Position numbers and translations under genes: made by a program
The notes under the pieces: generated by a model
The model's database searches: none
The model's input: only the letters and a program-made list of their open reading frames with translations
What the model was told of the DNA's origin: nothing
In this document: in pieces, positions 48,581-60,682 of the stretch
Layout: the number at the start of each line of letters is the position of its first letter
Numbering within the stretch: the stretch's first letter is position 1
Assembly (NCBI RefSeq): GCF_910591885.1
Contig: NC_063278.1
Coordinates: 1,611,501 to 1,675,500, forward strand
DNA from: Bombus terrestris
Lineage: Eukaryota; Arthropoda; Insecta; Hymenoptera; Apidae
Direction: 5' to 3'
Length of the DNA stretch: 64,000 nt

Positions 48581-50841
48581 GATTCTTTTTCCATCGTACA
48601 AACAGAAATTCAAAGTCGAAGATCTTAGGAGGATTTATGAGTGGGCGCCGGTTGCGCGGTAGTCGCTCGGCTATCTCCGACCTAATCTCGATCCGCGTAA
48701 ATCATCGATACCGCGTTTCGAGTCATGGCGCTCTTTCTCTCCCTTTTTACTTCGTTTCTCTTCGCGGCCCAACGCTGTTCCTGTAAATCATACGAAACGT
48801 AGCCGCTCATTAAACTCCGCTGTACAACTGTACATTATCGCGGCTTCGAGTAGTACTTTCTCCGCGGTGGCTCTCATCTTATCTTTATTTATCTCGTCTC
48901 TGACTCGCAACTGCGTATGTACATAGTTTGTACCTGTAAATACACGCTTCGTGTAATATGCTATGCAATAACGATTTTCAATCTTGGCGCGATGAACTCG
49001 CCGTATTAACCGGCTGTTACGGGACCGAACCTTTGAAATAATCGTTATCACTCATCGAACCAAGTCGTTATCGAGTAATCGTTCTTAATGATCTTTCGGG
49101 TTTACGTGAATTTCCGCGAGCGAATCACCCAGAAGCCGTACCGAGCAACGCCATAAATCACAGTGCATAGAAAAATGACCGAATAAAAGAACCGCGAACA
49201 TTATTTTCCTCAAACTTTTCTTGCGATTCGCGATTGTTTATACTATCTCCTTGCGATAAATAAATTTACAAAAATAAGATATATTTTTGCGATGCTGTAT
49301 ATCGTATATACAGCAACTCGCACGATTATGGAACGCGCCAATGATTTTTTCACTGGTCGGTTGTTTTCATCTCGACAAAAATGCGACGGCTTAAAGCAGA
49401 AACCGGTTAAAACGAGACCGGATAACGGAAGTCTACCGTGAACCAAGTCGAGCGGAAACTATGTCGTTTGGGGCTACCCGTGTTAGATTTTGCGTTAAAA
49501 TCTGTCCGTGGATAAGAAGGTTATCCCTTGTTCAATCGCGCCATCTCTTGACTAGGGACCATCCGCTTCTCGAATCAATTGTTCCGGATTCTTCACGGGA
49601 GAAAAATCCGACCACCGGCGTGAAACGTCGTACGCCCACGCCGGCGATCATTTTCCAACACGCGGAGAAGTCGGGCGAGCTCCGATCCGTTGCGAGGATA
49701 TGCACCAAGGCAAATCGGCTTGTAACTTATAATTCCTAACGGCTCGCGAGGACCGACCAGATGCGTTTCGCTCGATAGCCGCCTCGCTGTCTATTCCCGA
49801 AGACCATCCTACGGAGCATCGTAGAAACGTGCTTCGAGAATAGATGCTCCAACTCGATAAGCAGTCGTCTGCTGTTTGGTTCTAGATACCACGTGTTTCT
49901 CTCGGGTTTTGCGTTAATCGATCTAAGTATATCGGGTTTCGGAAAAATTCGTTCTCTTCAAATACGACTGTCATGTATCATATAAATATTACGTTGCAAT
50001 GCAACATACGGAAACATGGGAAACATCGAATGATTTTTCGTTGTGAATATCAAATTGGTTAGGCTGCTCGTAGCTTGTGCGGCTTGCGATGTAATTTAAT
50101 TGCATTTAGTTCCTTGTAACATTCCTTCGAGTATCTTGGATACATGTTGAAAACGCTGACTATTCGATAGTAATTTTAATTCCCGAAAAAAGAACAGAAT
50201 TGTCTGCATGAAATTAAAAAACATTTTGTTTTGTAATAACAAAAATATTAGAAAGATATATTTTATTTTATTTACATATCGTCAAAGACAGGATAATTTT
50301 TCGTACCAGCCGATACTATCCACTATTAGCTATCAGAGTTGCAATTCACTTTTCTTATATCACTATCGATATCACGGTATCGTAGAAACGCGTAAATTCG
50401 ATGATATATCCACCTAACGACCGCTATTTACCAAATTGCATTAATACAACCCGAACAAGAGCACACGCAAGCCGTGAAATGGATAGTTTCTCCGAGCGAG
50501 TCCGATCGTTCGCAGACAGAAAACAGCAATGAATTATCTTAATCCGCCGATACGTCGCTTGTAAATGAAATCAGGATATCTGTTCCCAGGGAAAACCCTG
50601 CGGCACAGTGGTCGTCTCGGCTAGATATCGTTTACGATAACCCAGTCGCCAACAGTTTCGTTTCGTTCCAGCGAACGCGAGCGAATGCATATTAGAAAGC
50701 TAAGTCTCCGGTATTTCCTGTTCCTTAAACGTCGAATCTCGAGAAGAATGAAAAACGGAGAAAAGAATAGAAGAAAAATAAGCGATCGACGAAGACGAAA
50801 AAGTCGTAGGACCCCCCATCGAAACAGATACCTCGATAGAA
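48581..50841. other. Non-coding stretch
   Basis: No gene or repeat recognised. The composition alternates between AT-rich (49,240-49,330 and 49,960-50,300) and GC-moderate. Confidence 0.55.
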
Positions 50842-50890
50842 ACAGAGACAGAGACAGATACAGAGAGAAAGAGAGAGAGAGAGAGAGAGA
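50842..50890. repeat. (CAGA)n/(GA)n microsatellite
   Basis: ACAGAGACAGAGACAGATAC units followed by a GA run, about 49 bases. Confidence 0.9.
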
Positions 50891-53115
50891 CATCGTACGT
50901 AATACGAGAGTATCGACGCGTTTCTCTTATATATACGCGACGATATACTGCGTGAAACGAGCGTGGAAGACGGGCGTAGCGTGGAACCAGGGTGCTCGGT
51001 TACGAAGAGATCTGACACGTCGGTAAATTTCCCGCTGATCACCGGCCGCGACTTTACGGCAAACGAAACAGGCCCCCACGTCCCCCGGTGTACCGTAATA
51101 TTCTGTCGAATTTACGGGGAGAAGTACGTTACGACTTTATTATGGACGCGGGTCTGGTAACCCGTGCCACACCAACAGCGCCCACCGTCTTTCCCGTCAC
51201 CTTTATTTTTTACTCTCCTCTTACTACTCTAATCGTTGTTCTCCGATGTATCTTTGTGAATCTCGAATTTTTATTCACGCTCGAAAGCTGAGGGAACTGA
51301 GCGTAGCTATCATGGGAAAAGAATTTTGTAACCGTCGGTAGTTGGAGCGTGCCAGTAGGCGGATGTTTCGGGGATGATGAGGAATATTTAAACCGTTGAT
51401 GTTGGATCTCGTTTGTGAGTTAACGCTACGACGATTGCCTAATTAACAAAATTGCAATTAACAAAATACGATTTAGTAAGCTTTAACTTTTGGAAGAATA
51501 GAGTTTGTAAAAGTACTTGGGAAAACGATAGTTATTGGAAATGCCTATTTGAACAGAGCAAGTAAATAGTTTATCGCTCTTTCGTAGGAACTGGAAGTAT
51601 CAAAGATCTTTGCAAATAAACGAACAGTGTCAATTACGTATCGTTCTATCTATCCTGAGTCACAGAGGTATTCATAACCTTCTATCGTCAACTATACGAT
51701 AGTTCGGTAAATATACACCGCTCTTGGAACATCCTATTATACTTATCCCGAGAAAGAAAACATCGATCGCATAAAGTCAATATGTTCGTGACTCATCGAG
51801 AATCGAGTCTCTAAAGATCTCGCGTAATTCTTAAACTAGATAGTCGATTATAATCGACAAAGTTTTATTATAAAGGCCACCCCGATTAACTTGCAAACTA
51901 ACGCAATTTTGTCGATGGTCAAACAGTCGAGTAATCGACAACACGTGTCAGACTTTCCACGACAAATCTGATTTTCTAAAAAATTCACTTTCTTTGCTCG
52001 TATCGTTCTTCTAGCGAACTAACGACACGTAGGAATCGAAAGAGTTACGTTGGTACAAATCGTGACTAGAAGTACCGAGTATGCTTATTTTTCGAGCAAC
52101 TAGTTGCAACGGCTGGTAGCTAATATCACTGAGAGCGCGTTTACCGGCACGACCATAGGAAACAACATTTTCAATGTCCAACAAACGATCAGAGATAAGG
52201 ATCGTTATTAGTGGCGATACAATTGCCATTTGGCTGGAGGATCGAACGCAAAAATCCGACTCACCGTTGACCAGAATTTTACAAGCAGCCACATTTCAGC
52301 CAATATATTGCTCGGCGACGGTGTTTACGGTTTCCACGGTGAATACTTTCTGTTACAAAATAACGCGTTTCGTCGAAACACCATGGCCCATTTGACGTCA
52401 AACGAGCTCTGCTTCATTGGTATGCGAGAACACGTTATTCCCGCGAATATCCTCGGAATATTTCGCGTTTTTCGGATGTCACTCGGAACCAAGTCGACGC
52501 GATCGTTTTTAATCCGCCTGCTGCTACTTTTGATAGCCGTAGCCTCGCCTTTTATCGTTTCGATATAAACGACAAAATAAAATTCCGACGATGAAACTCT
52601 CGCGTCGCGTTTCTCAACTATTCGGTTACTTTAGGTATTTGTCCATTGAGAAGAATTCTAAGAGGAACGAACGATATAAAACGTAACTGTATACGGTTCT
52701 TACAACTACTAGCTATTCAGCAAGAGTCTAAACGATTCGAGGGTGAAAAGCCGGCGTTTCCATCGCGTAGTAAAAAAGTGAGAAGACAGGGCGAAATTAA
52801 ATTGGCTCCTTCCCAACGGCGACGGGCAGCCGCGCGATCAGCTTCTTTGCATAAAAATGGCCGCGAATTAAAGCTCCTTTGAAACTCGAACTTTCGCTAG
52901 AGCGTGAATAGCCGCATTGAGCGACAGCTTGGTTCCACGGGTCTGACAAGCGAGAGGGTGGTCGTGGCCGATTCGAATAATTTCACCCGACATTTGTACC
53001 GTGTGCACGTCCACGCGTTGAAGTCTCCGAATACGAAATTTTCGTGGCCGTGTTCGACGCGGGCGCCGTCAGCCACCGCTGCAACGTGACGCAACGCAAC
53101 GTATCGCGATGATCC
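50891..53115. other. Non-coding stretch
   Basis: No gene recognised. Around 52,010-52,570 several protein-like frames overlap on both strands (93 codons minus; 73 and 112 codons plus), but none has a recognised motif or splice context. Confidence 0.5.
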
Positions 53116-53147
53116 GATTCCATTCGATTCGATTCGATTCGATTCGA
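53116..53147. repeat. (GATTC)n pentanucleotide repeat
   Basis: About six GATTC/CATTC units in a row, 32 bases. Confidence 0.93.
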
Positions 53148-54152
53148 ATTTCATTGTGTAGCCGAACGAATCGCGAAACGAGTGGACACACACGAGGTGT
53201 CCGCTTCGCGTACGGTGCGCGTATATCGAACGAAACGGATGCGCTGGTTAAGAAGACGCGAGAGAAGAGCGCGAAACAGCAGAGAGCTATCCAAGTATCG
53301 AGGAAATCTGACTCCTCGTAGGCGGCTTTGCGGTGCTAAGACGTCGCCTACCTGTGGCCTGTGGCATTTATTAAATCTTATTCTGGCATCTCCTCCCTTT
53401 CTTCCTCGTCTCGGATTACCCCGAGGGATGTATCCACGCGACATTCCCAAGAACGTTTCTACTAGGTCCACGAGTCGTTCGATTTCACTGTCCTTTGTTG
53501 GGCGATTTATCAGAGACCTTCCCTTTTCTTTCTGCGACTGCATTTTTTATTTCCTACCCCTGTCTATTTTTTCCCTCGAATATCGAGCTCGCGACCCAGC
53601 CACCTGCTCGTTCGACGTCGGACGATGTTTCGATTAAAAGGCGCGGCTCGATTCAGCCAATGGCGAGCACACGGAAATCTGCGAGATCGTCCGGAGGGAG
53701 AGAGTCTTTCTTCGAAGCGAGAGGCGGAAGACGATTCAGGGGCGAGGAACTTTATTAAGTTCCCCGTGAAAAGTCTCCCTTCTGCGCTACTGAAAGAGGA
53801 TTCGTGGGAGAGAGCAATATCTCGGTATAATTCGTCGACATAATTTCGAGACAGCAATCGTACAATCCGCTAAATAAAATCCAACAGATTCGGTGTATTA
53901 AAAGACGTTGAAACGCGAAATTTTCGTCGCGACTGTTAAAGAAGATGACTATGTAGAAAATTTGGAAACGCATTACGTAATGCGTACAGTATAGGCGTAA
54001 AAATGTTCAACGATAGTTACTCGAATTATTTCGTGGGTCGCTATAAACGTATCGCATAATCCACGAACACGCATATCGACTTTACGAACGATACTTTTCG
54101 AACAAGATGGAGGAGGACGTCTCCTCTCGTTCTTGATAGATAGGCCATCTTC
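53148..54152. other. Non-coding stretch
   Basis: GC-moderate DNA to 53,760 with overlapping frames (130 and 97 codons minus; 151 and 87 codons plus), then AT-rich. No strand is favoured and no gene is supported. Confidence 0.5.
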
Positions 54153-54171
54153 TTTATTTTCATAATTTATT
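54153..54171 (-). terminator. Paired polyadenylation signals (minus strand)
   Basis: Two AATAAA hexamers on the minus strand (54,171-54,166 and 54,158-54,153) bracket the stop codon of the 103-codon frame above. They could mark the 3' end of a minus-strand transcript. AATAAA is common in AT-rich DNA, so this matters only together with the frame. Confidence 0.25.
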
Positions 54172-54471
54172 CCACGTCCGTGTAGCTGTCAATGCAGCGA
54201 CGAACGAACAGATCTCACGGATAAAATAACCGTGGCCACGTTTGAAACACAGAGCGGTTGCGGTGGTTGGTCGAGAGGACGATCCTCGTTCATCATCCTC
54301 GTGTGCGACAGAGCTCGCCGTTCGCTCGTGCGTGCTCAAAAGATCACCTACAGTGTTTGCAAACTTTTGTAAAACGTCCTGAGTGAAGGAACGTCGCGTA
54401 CGTTCCTTCACGTGGCGAACAATAGAGAGGAAGCTCCGTTTCGGATGCGGGCAAGAAAGGAACAAGTCCAT
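54160..54471 (-). CDS. Possible 3'-terminal minus-strand frame, unrecognised
   Basis: A minus-strand ATG frame of 103 codons ends in TGA at 54,160-54,162, directly between two AATAAA signals. The product is polar (for example FTQDVLQKFANTVGDLLSTH, then an acidic HEDDERGSSS patch), and about 27% of codons start with G, compatible with translation but not decisive. The perfect hairpin at 54,383-54,411 lies within the frame. No domain, no clear splice acceptor and no upstream exon are visible, so the frame may be fortuitous. Confidence 0.2.
   Translation of the reverse strand: MDLFLSCPHPKRSFLSIVRHVKERTRRSFTQDVLQKFANTVGDLLSTHERTASSVAHEDDERGSSSRPTTATALCFKRGHGYFIREICSFVAALTATRTWNKL
54383..54411. 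repeat. Perfect 12-bp inverted repeat, 5-base loop
   Basis: GTGAAGGAACGT (54,383-54,394) is separated by CGCGT from its exact reverse complement ACGTTCCTTCAC (54,400-54,411). It would form a stable hairpin as RNA or a cruciform as DNA. It is too short for a microRNA precursor. Confidence 0.85.
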
Positions 54472-54649
54472 TTCGAGTGAAATACGCGCGTAACTGCGCC
54501 TTTTTTCGGGGAGGCTCGAGCGAGAAATGGTGTCCAGAAACTGGTTGGGTCTGAACGGAACCCCGCAGCGTCCGTCTATCGGTCATTTAAGCCTCCCTTT
54601 CTGTCTCTACCATCTTCCTCTGGCTTCTTTTTCCCTTCTTCCTTTTTAG

Positions 54650-54747
54650 AACCTTCTAACTCCGAAGCCTGTGGTCTCGAGTGGAAAGCAAGGATGACTC
54701 GACGTGGCCGCTACTTGCACAAGTCCGCGTTTCGAAACGAAACGTAG
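54650..54747 (+). CDS. Possible short terminal exon, unrecognised
   Basis: A long pyrimidine tract (54,592-54,647) ends in CCTTTTTAG, a strong acceptor. The frame after it, starting two bases in, is open for 31 codons to TAG at 54,745-54,747 and reads PSNSEACGLEWKARMTRRGR and on. It is too short to be convincing. A chance frame after an intronic CT tract is as likely. Confidence 0.12.
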
Positions 54748-55148
54748 AGTGGCTTAGCCCGTGACTTAATCGCTGTATCTGAAGAATTCTTGTCACCGTT
54801 GTATGTAACTGCCGGCTCGAGGCTCGTTGTCGAAGCTTTTTTCTCACCGAACTCTCGCCGCTGTAATAGAGAAAGAAACGACGGGCGCTTTCGTAACCCG
54901 CGGTATCGCTAACCATAAGCAGATAACGAACGACACCGTTGGAACGCTCGAGCGTTAAACCGTTACAATAGAAAGCTTAAAAACAGAGAAAGAGAAAGAC
55001 TGTTATAAGAGAGACTGAAATGAGAACGGATGGAAAAAGAGAGGGAAAAACAGACAGCGTATCTCGCGTGTGTGCAGTATGCACCTGGATCGCGTTCCTC
55101 GTTGCACCGATATGGTCGCGTTATCTGTCGGTCCCGACCACCCGGCCG

Positions 55149-55183
55149 CGTCGTCGTAGTCGTCGTCGTCGTCGTCGTCGTCG
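55149..55183. repeat. (GTC)n microsatellite
   Basis: CGT/GTC triplets with one TAG interruption, about 35 bases. Confidence 0.93.
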
Positions 55184-57295
55184 GTCAGGGCACCACACAC
55201 CTTCCACATGTACACGTGTACGCGTGCAATGAGCGAAACAAGCGTATACACGCGTCAACGCGTGTACACCGTGGAAGATAGGTCGCAGGAAGTGGTAATC
55301 TCACGATGGAGGATAGTGCAATCGCTTAGACGCGATTCTTTCTTCGCGATGCGGCTGGACGCCTGGATTACTCGCTCGTTAGTCCGGAACGTGGAATCGT
55401 CATTCGCACGGCGAAACAATAACATGGCAGGAAGCTGCCGGGTAACGCGTGGGAGCGATTAAGTATCGGCGCTGGAGGGCTAGAGGGGAAGAGGACGGAA
55501 AAGAAAAGGAGGACGGTCCTGATTCAGAGAGGATCCTGTAGCTCCTACTCCCCGTTTTTGGACGAGGAGCGAGCGAGTAATTCGCGACGATCGATCCGGC
55601 GAGTCGGTAAGCTAATTTCACGTCGAATAAAAGCGTCTAATGCCAGCCAAGGGAAAATCCGTTTAGCTTAGCCCAGGCTTCTCAAGATAAATTGGTTTCG
55701 GGGGATTTCTAAAGCGGCTCCTACGGCGCAGGAAGTTCGAGGGTGCAGAAGCGAGAGATCCTTTGTGACTTGGGAGGCCTCTCTCCCCGGAGATTCCTCC
55801 CGGTGACGACGAAGATGCCGATGGAACGCCTGGACGCCGTGAATGTCAACCGTGACCCAACAATGGTCCGTGCTTAGGGTTTCGAGCTACGGGGGAGAAG
55901 AAGAGTCGTAACTTCTCCATACCTCGACAAAAACCTGTATTTCCGACCTGCCATGCCGCTTCTGAAGACTTCATCCCGATAGATCTCGCACTGTCACGCG
56001 TTGAAAAACACGGGAAAACAGAATTTCCTTCCCTCCCCTGCCTTCCCATTGGTCCGCTCTATCGGTTGCTCTATTTGGTTGTAAAGGCACAGTGGTCGAC
56101 GAGGCTTCATCGAGAGCGCAACGTGTATAGGGAAACTCGACGTTACTCATGGGAAAGGAAGGTGGTCATGCGTGATTCAGTGTTATAGGAATTCTTTTGT
56201 TTATTCCATTTTTAAAGATAGCGCGATATTAAACGAACAACGAGTTTTTTCAGATCGAATGCATCCTGTCGAAAGTATTCAGGGTCTCTCTATTTTTTCG
56301 CTCGCTTCTGCGTCCAAATAGAAGGACCAACTTTAGAACTTCCGTTGGTAATGAAGAGCTCTGTTTCAGCGAGTCTATAGTCGTTGTTCTGGAAGACTTC
56401 GTCGAAACCATTCTGGTTGAGACAGAGACGAGAAAGCAGCGAGTTTCCTTGCTCTTTCGATCAACTATTCTGTCGTGATGTAAGCGTTAAGCGAGAAGAC
56501 TAGTGTAACGTCGACGTATGTACGATATACGTCTCCTTAATAGGTATGGCGACACGCAGGAAAAAATAATCATTAGGAATTTCATTTTCGAAAGTTTGAC
56601 AGTGGCAAGAGCTCGTAAATATGCTCTGACGTTACGGTAATAACTCGATCGGTTACGTATAATTGAGTTTCTTTCTGATCTATATTCGTAGTACCGAATG
56701 CATACTTTGACGTCCGCATTTGGGAGCGAAACTGAACGCTTGCCCGGGCAGGTGACTTTTGCGAATCCAACCGAAAGAAGGAGGAAGGTGGAGTGCGATT
56801 GAGATGCCGATACCTGGCACATGCGAACACGAACTCGTGCGTATCGATATCTGCCCGAACAATCCATAAAGATCGGTTTCAAGTTTCGTTCGGCGCTTTA
56901 TCTCATTCGGCACGCTTGAAGTTCACTTCAAGTCCCACTTCCAAGAATTGGTGGGCGCTACTGTAACATATATCCCGATCCATAAACGAAGTTTGATTCT
57001 TTTGTCTCGTCATGGCTTGCCTCGGTGACCCGGCAAAAATCACGTTCGTTTGCGCAAGTTCCTGGCTTTCTGCCGGCGACGAGGACGCACAAGTATCGGC
57101 GGTAAAGGCGTTATTATGGAAACTTTCGCTTTGACGCTCACCCTCGGTCCGGTTACCCCCGCTTTCGACGACGAGAAAGAATGAAATTGAATCCTCGGAA
57201 AGGAGCGCGCCGCCACAATAAAGTCGCCGAGGAAAATCCGTCGTAGACGTCGATCGCCGTTCGGGAAATCGATGGATAGAGGCGAACAAATGATG

Positions 57296-57334
57296 AAAAA
57301 AAAAAAAGAAAAAAAAGAAGAAAAGAAGGAAGAA
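57296..57334. repeat. Poly(A)/(GAA)-rich tract
   Basis: A runs broken by single G bases, 39 bases. Confidence 0.8.
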
Positions 57335-58464
57335 GTTGCGCGAAAACTTTTCCACCGGTTCTCTCGCCGTCTCTCTTCGTTTTCTTCCGTTTGAGTTGCC
57401 ATCTTCTTCTCTCTTAAATTATTCGTCGCGCGGAAAGTAAGGGGTTTTCTGCGGCGGACTGCTCGCGGTCCATTCGAGCGGCGGAAAAAACGCTTTTTAG
57501 CGGAGGTCGGCAAGTCTATTCGTGCCAGTGACTCTTAAAATTTAAGTTCGACGGCGAATTCTAGCCGGGGCATTGTTGCCGCCGGAACAATTCTTCGTTT
57601 CTCTCTCCCCTCGCCAGCCAGAGACTTTTCAGCTAGACGTTGGAAAAACTTGTGCCCATTGTCCGCGGGAATCTTTCCCGCGTCGGTTCGTTAATTAATA
57701 TCCTTCCTTTCTTCGATAAATCGTATCGGGGTGAGCGAACGAATCGCCGTGCTCCGCTTCTCGAAAATCCATGGGTCGACTGACTCTCGCTCGAATTGCT
57801 GAACCTTGTTGGATTTAATAAGGAGCGTAAGGAGAACCGTTGGCAGTTTTCTTTCGCTCGAGTCCTTGGCAAGCAGCCATAATCGACACGCGGTGAGACT
57901 TGCTCGATTACTATATTACAGCCTGCTATGAAAGTACTCGGATAATCCGAGATACCTTGTCGTGATAGTGCGTCGTGATCGAGATGCGTGGAACATACTA
58001 CAATCGTCTACGTTTTTATTCGCCGCGAATATAAATTGATAGAACGTAATTTTAGCTGCGAAGGTTACACCTATCTCGCCTGCTGTATCTGACTCCGTTT
58101 TACATGCACGTGATCGTGGCTTTCTCGTATCATAATTTGTCATTTAACGATATTACAGACTCGACGAGCTACAAGTTGCGCAATTTTATGCCCAATAGAA
58201 CGATCGATTCACTTGTCATTCGCAAAGCTTCGTTTATTTTAAGTTTAGCGTTTGGCGAGGGAATTTTTTAGTACTATGCAGGAGGATTTAAACTAGCTTC
58301 TTTATTGACTTCTCAATTTACGAAGTCGATCAATTTGCTTTCTAGACAGCTCGCACATACAACCTCCATACACGCTAAATGTTTGATTTTCTGAAACTTT
58401 CGACCAGCTCCTTGCAACGCACCTTCCTCTCGCACCCACAGATGGAAGGTCATAACGAACTACC

Positions 58465-58839
58465 TTGTTCGTACTCGAAATTGCAGTCGTCGTCATTGTC
58501 GCGCTCCTTATATTGGGGTGGCGCGAGATCGTAATCAGAACCAATCCTCCGTCGTTCGACGTTCCTATGCACCCGTGCTCGTTGCCTTGCGGGGAAAAAA
58601 GCTACCCTCAGTTTCTCCAGCTATTCCGGGAGCGCCGGGGAAAGTATCCGTGGCCCGAGGGCTCAAACTTCCCTTTCGTGCCACAGAGACGCCGAGGACA
58701 CGGCACGTTTACAACAGGGGACACCGTACATTCTCTAGAACTCTGCTGGTCGAATAGGCCGCGAACCTTCACGGTACTTTGCGGACAACTTAACGCGAAA
58801 CTAATTGATTTTCTAATATTTCTCTTACGTCTTATATAA
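58465..58839 (+). CDS. Weak candidate membrane-anchored frame, unrecognised
   Basis: The plus frame is open for 124 codons without an ATG near its start (first codon TTG; TAA lies four codons upstream). It begins with a strongly hydrophobic segment, LEIAVVVIVALLILGW, which would span a membrane. A Pro/Cys stretch (PMHPCSLPCGEKSYPQF) and a basic region follow. The hydrophobic run comes from repeated GTCGTC words, which lowers its weight. An acceptor-like CACCCACAG precedes it at 58,440, but the frame in phase with the ATG just after that is a different, shorter one (30 codons). No family recognised. Confidence 0.14.
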   Translation: MFVLEIAVVVIVALLILGWREIVIRTNPPSFDVPMHPCSLPCGEKSYPQFLQLFRERRGKYPWPEGSNFPFVPQRRRGHGTFTTGDTVHSLELCWSNRPRTFTVLCGQLNAKLIDFLIFLLRLI

Positions 58840-60330
58840 TTAACGATGGTAATTGATACAGAATGTCATTGATAATTGCTTAAGAATATGTAGGTTAGGT
58901 GGGCTGAGAGGATTAGTTACGCTAGAGGCGGATGTCGAGATCGTAGGCAGTTAAGTATTTAGATATTCAAATGAACTTGAGAGAATGTATTACATTCATC
59001 GTAGAAAAAAGTTCATCGTAACAGATACGTCCAATTATCTCAGTCACGCTACAATTCAAAGAACTCATTGTTGGGGAACGGGCCATTCCTGTACGACGTA
59101 TACAGGGTGTCCGGTAAATGATCGACGAGGAAGTAATTTCAGTCTAAATAGGTAAATTGAAAAGGCGGCGATTTATCCGCGAAGAAACGTGGCAAGTGTT
59201 TGATTTTCACGAAAAAAATGAATTTGAGTATTAAAATGCTGTCATTTCGAGTATAACAGATCGAACGCATTTGTGTACAGGATATCTATTAGAACGAATA
59301 ATGTTAGGTGATGTTATCAGCTAACGGTAATTTTATAGCGTGCAAATCAGTAAACACGCTGTACGATAATGCACGATAATGCACGCGATATGAATAATAA
59401 TAGATAACCAGCGTGTATAACCAGCCCGTTGCCGGGGTCGCGCTAGAAGGCAAGGCAGAGGGCGCGACGTAACGAGGAAGGGCGATTAGCATTTTATTGG
59501 TGTCGCGTCTTGCAATAGCTTTGGGCAGAGAAATAAACGAGGGAGGGACGTTAAACTTCATCGTCCATCGGACACGCCTTGTCGCTGCAGGTGTGCTCCG
59601 CTAGGTCGTTATTTATTGCACGGGCCCTCGCAGCCACCTACAACAGGGCTGTTTCGTTATTTATACGTTGGACGCGATGCTCGTTTTTGCACTCACACGG
59701 TTCACGCTCGCGGAATTTCGTCCCCAGATCTCTCGTTGGGAACACACCGCACGGTCGTCCGTCCGTACGTTTCCAGCGTAGCTGGAGGGATCGCGTGTGG
59801 ACCAGGACGACGTGTCTTACACACCGCGTGAAACCCTAGATGGGAATTGTTCGGCTGCCCCTTGGCGTGTCCTCCGAGTCGCTAGTCGAAGATACTGGAT
59901 CTTGATAGGAGGTAGGTCCCGAGGAACCGGTCGTGACTGTACCTACACGAGACATCATTAATGCCACCGTGGAACGAGCGCTCCGAAACGAAAATCGTCG
60001 GCCGTGGCCGGGAAGGGTGACTGCCGGGTGCCTCCTCGGGCCGCACGATTTCTCTGTCTGCCGGGCAGCAGGCCGGGAACGGAGGAAAAAGGAGCAAACC
60101 GGTCGCGGAACGAGGCGAAACCTCTAGGACGATAATTAGCGATCGAGGGTCCCGGGGAAGACTCGGGCCATCTCGTTATCCACGCCACGGCGCCCAGCGT
60201 GACGTCATCGCGCGTGTGGTGAGTGGCGACTGCCGCAAGAGGGTATAAGGTGGTACGCGTCGCGTGCACACACGTATACGCGTAAACAGGTGTGCATGTA
60301 CTCGAAGCTAGCGTTCGCGCGAACTACGGC
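58840..60330. other. Intergenic DNA upstream of the promoter
   Basis: No gene. At 59,101-59,121 the word TACAGGGTGTCCGGTAAATG resembles the ends of dispersed arthropod repeats, but no partner end was found. The 59,560-60,300 part is GC- and CpG-rich with frames open on both strands, typical of the approach to a CpG-rich promoter. Confidence 0.5.
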
Positions 60331-60418
60331 AGAAAGGAGCGATAGTGGTGGGAGAAAGTAAAAAGGAGAAAGGAGAGAGTTGAAATAAGATAGAGGAAGA
60401 AAGAGAGAGGAGCAGAGT
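60331..60418. promoter_or_regulatory. Purine-rich GAGA-type promoter-proximal block
   Basis: Almost 90 bases of plus-strand purines with repeated AGGAGA, GAGAGAG and GAAAG words lie about 230 bases upstream of the initiator. In insects such GAGAG clusters bind GAGA factor or CLAMP-like proteins and keep promoters open. Binding here is inferred from sequence only. Confidence 0.4.
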
Positions 60419-60648
60419 CCAAATACACGTCCGAGCTGACTCTTCTTATATAGCGTATACGGCGCGAGCGTATATACATAGAGAACGGGAGAATCCTACG
60501 CTTGTGTAAAGTATCCAGTGGCGGAGTGCGGAGACAGAGGGGACGCGAGGCTCGCCGAAGCGTCCCGAACTCGACCGAAAGGCATCCCCCACTCTAGACG
60601 CCGACACGGTCGGAGCTTCGCTTTCGTGTTTCCTCGGTTGCATTCACG

Positions 60649-60682
60649 TCAGTGCGTTCTAGACCGATGTTAGGGGTGGTTC
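60649..60682 (+). promoter_or_regulatory. Core promoter: initiator plus downstream promoter element
   Basis: TCAGT at 60,649-60,653 matches the arthropod initiator, with A+1 at 60,651. Exactly at +28 to +32 (60,678-60,682) is GGTTC, which satisfies the DPE consensus RGWYV at all five positions. Inr and DPE work only at this fixed spacing, so the coincidence is informative. No TATA box lies at -30. In Drosophila, Inr/DPE promoters are typical of developmental regulators. Other starts in this CpG-rich region are possible (a TATATAG word is at 61,001). Confidence 0.5.

Larger units (their letters stand above)
54748..58464. other. Non-coding stretch
   Basis: No gene recognised. It contains a GTC microsatellite (55,149-55,183), a 12-bp palindrome GTACACGTGTAC (55,210-55,221), a small hairpin TACACGCG-TCAA-CGCGTGTA (55,247-55,266) and an A-rich tract (57,296-57,334). 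The GC-rich frames at 56,900-57,510 are overlapping and unsupported. Confidence 0.5.

Noticed and set aside
58872..58894. Near match to microRNA miR-137 (TTGCTTAAGAATA)
   Set aside because: The seed is altered by an extra A (TAATTGCTT, not TATTGCTT), and the upstream DNA does not form a convincing precursor hairpin.
59101..59290. TACAGGGTGTCC as the end of a transposon, with GTGTACAGGATATC as its partner
   Set aside because: The second word is in direct, not inverted, orientation and only loosely similar. No target-site duplication was found.
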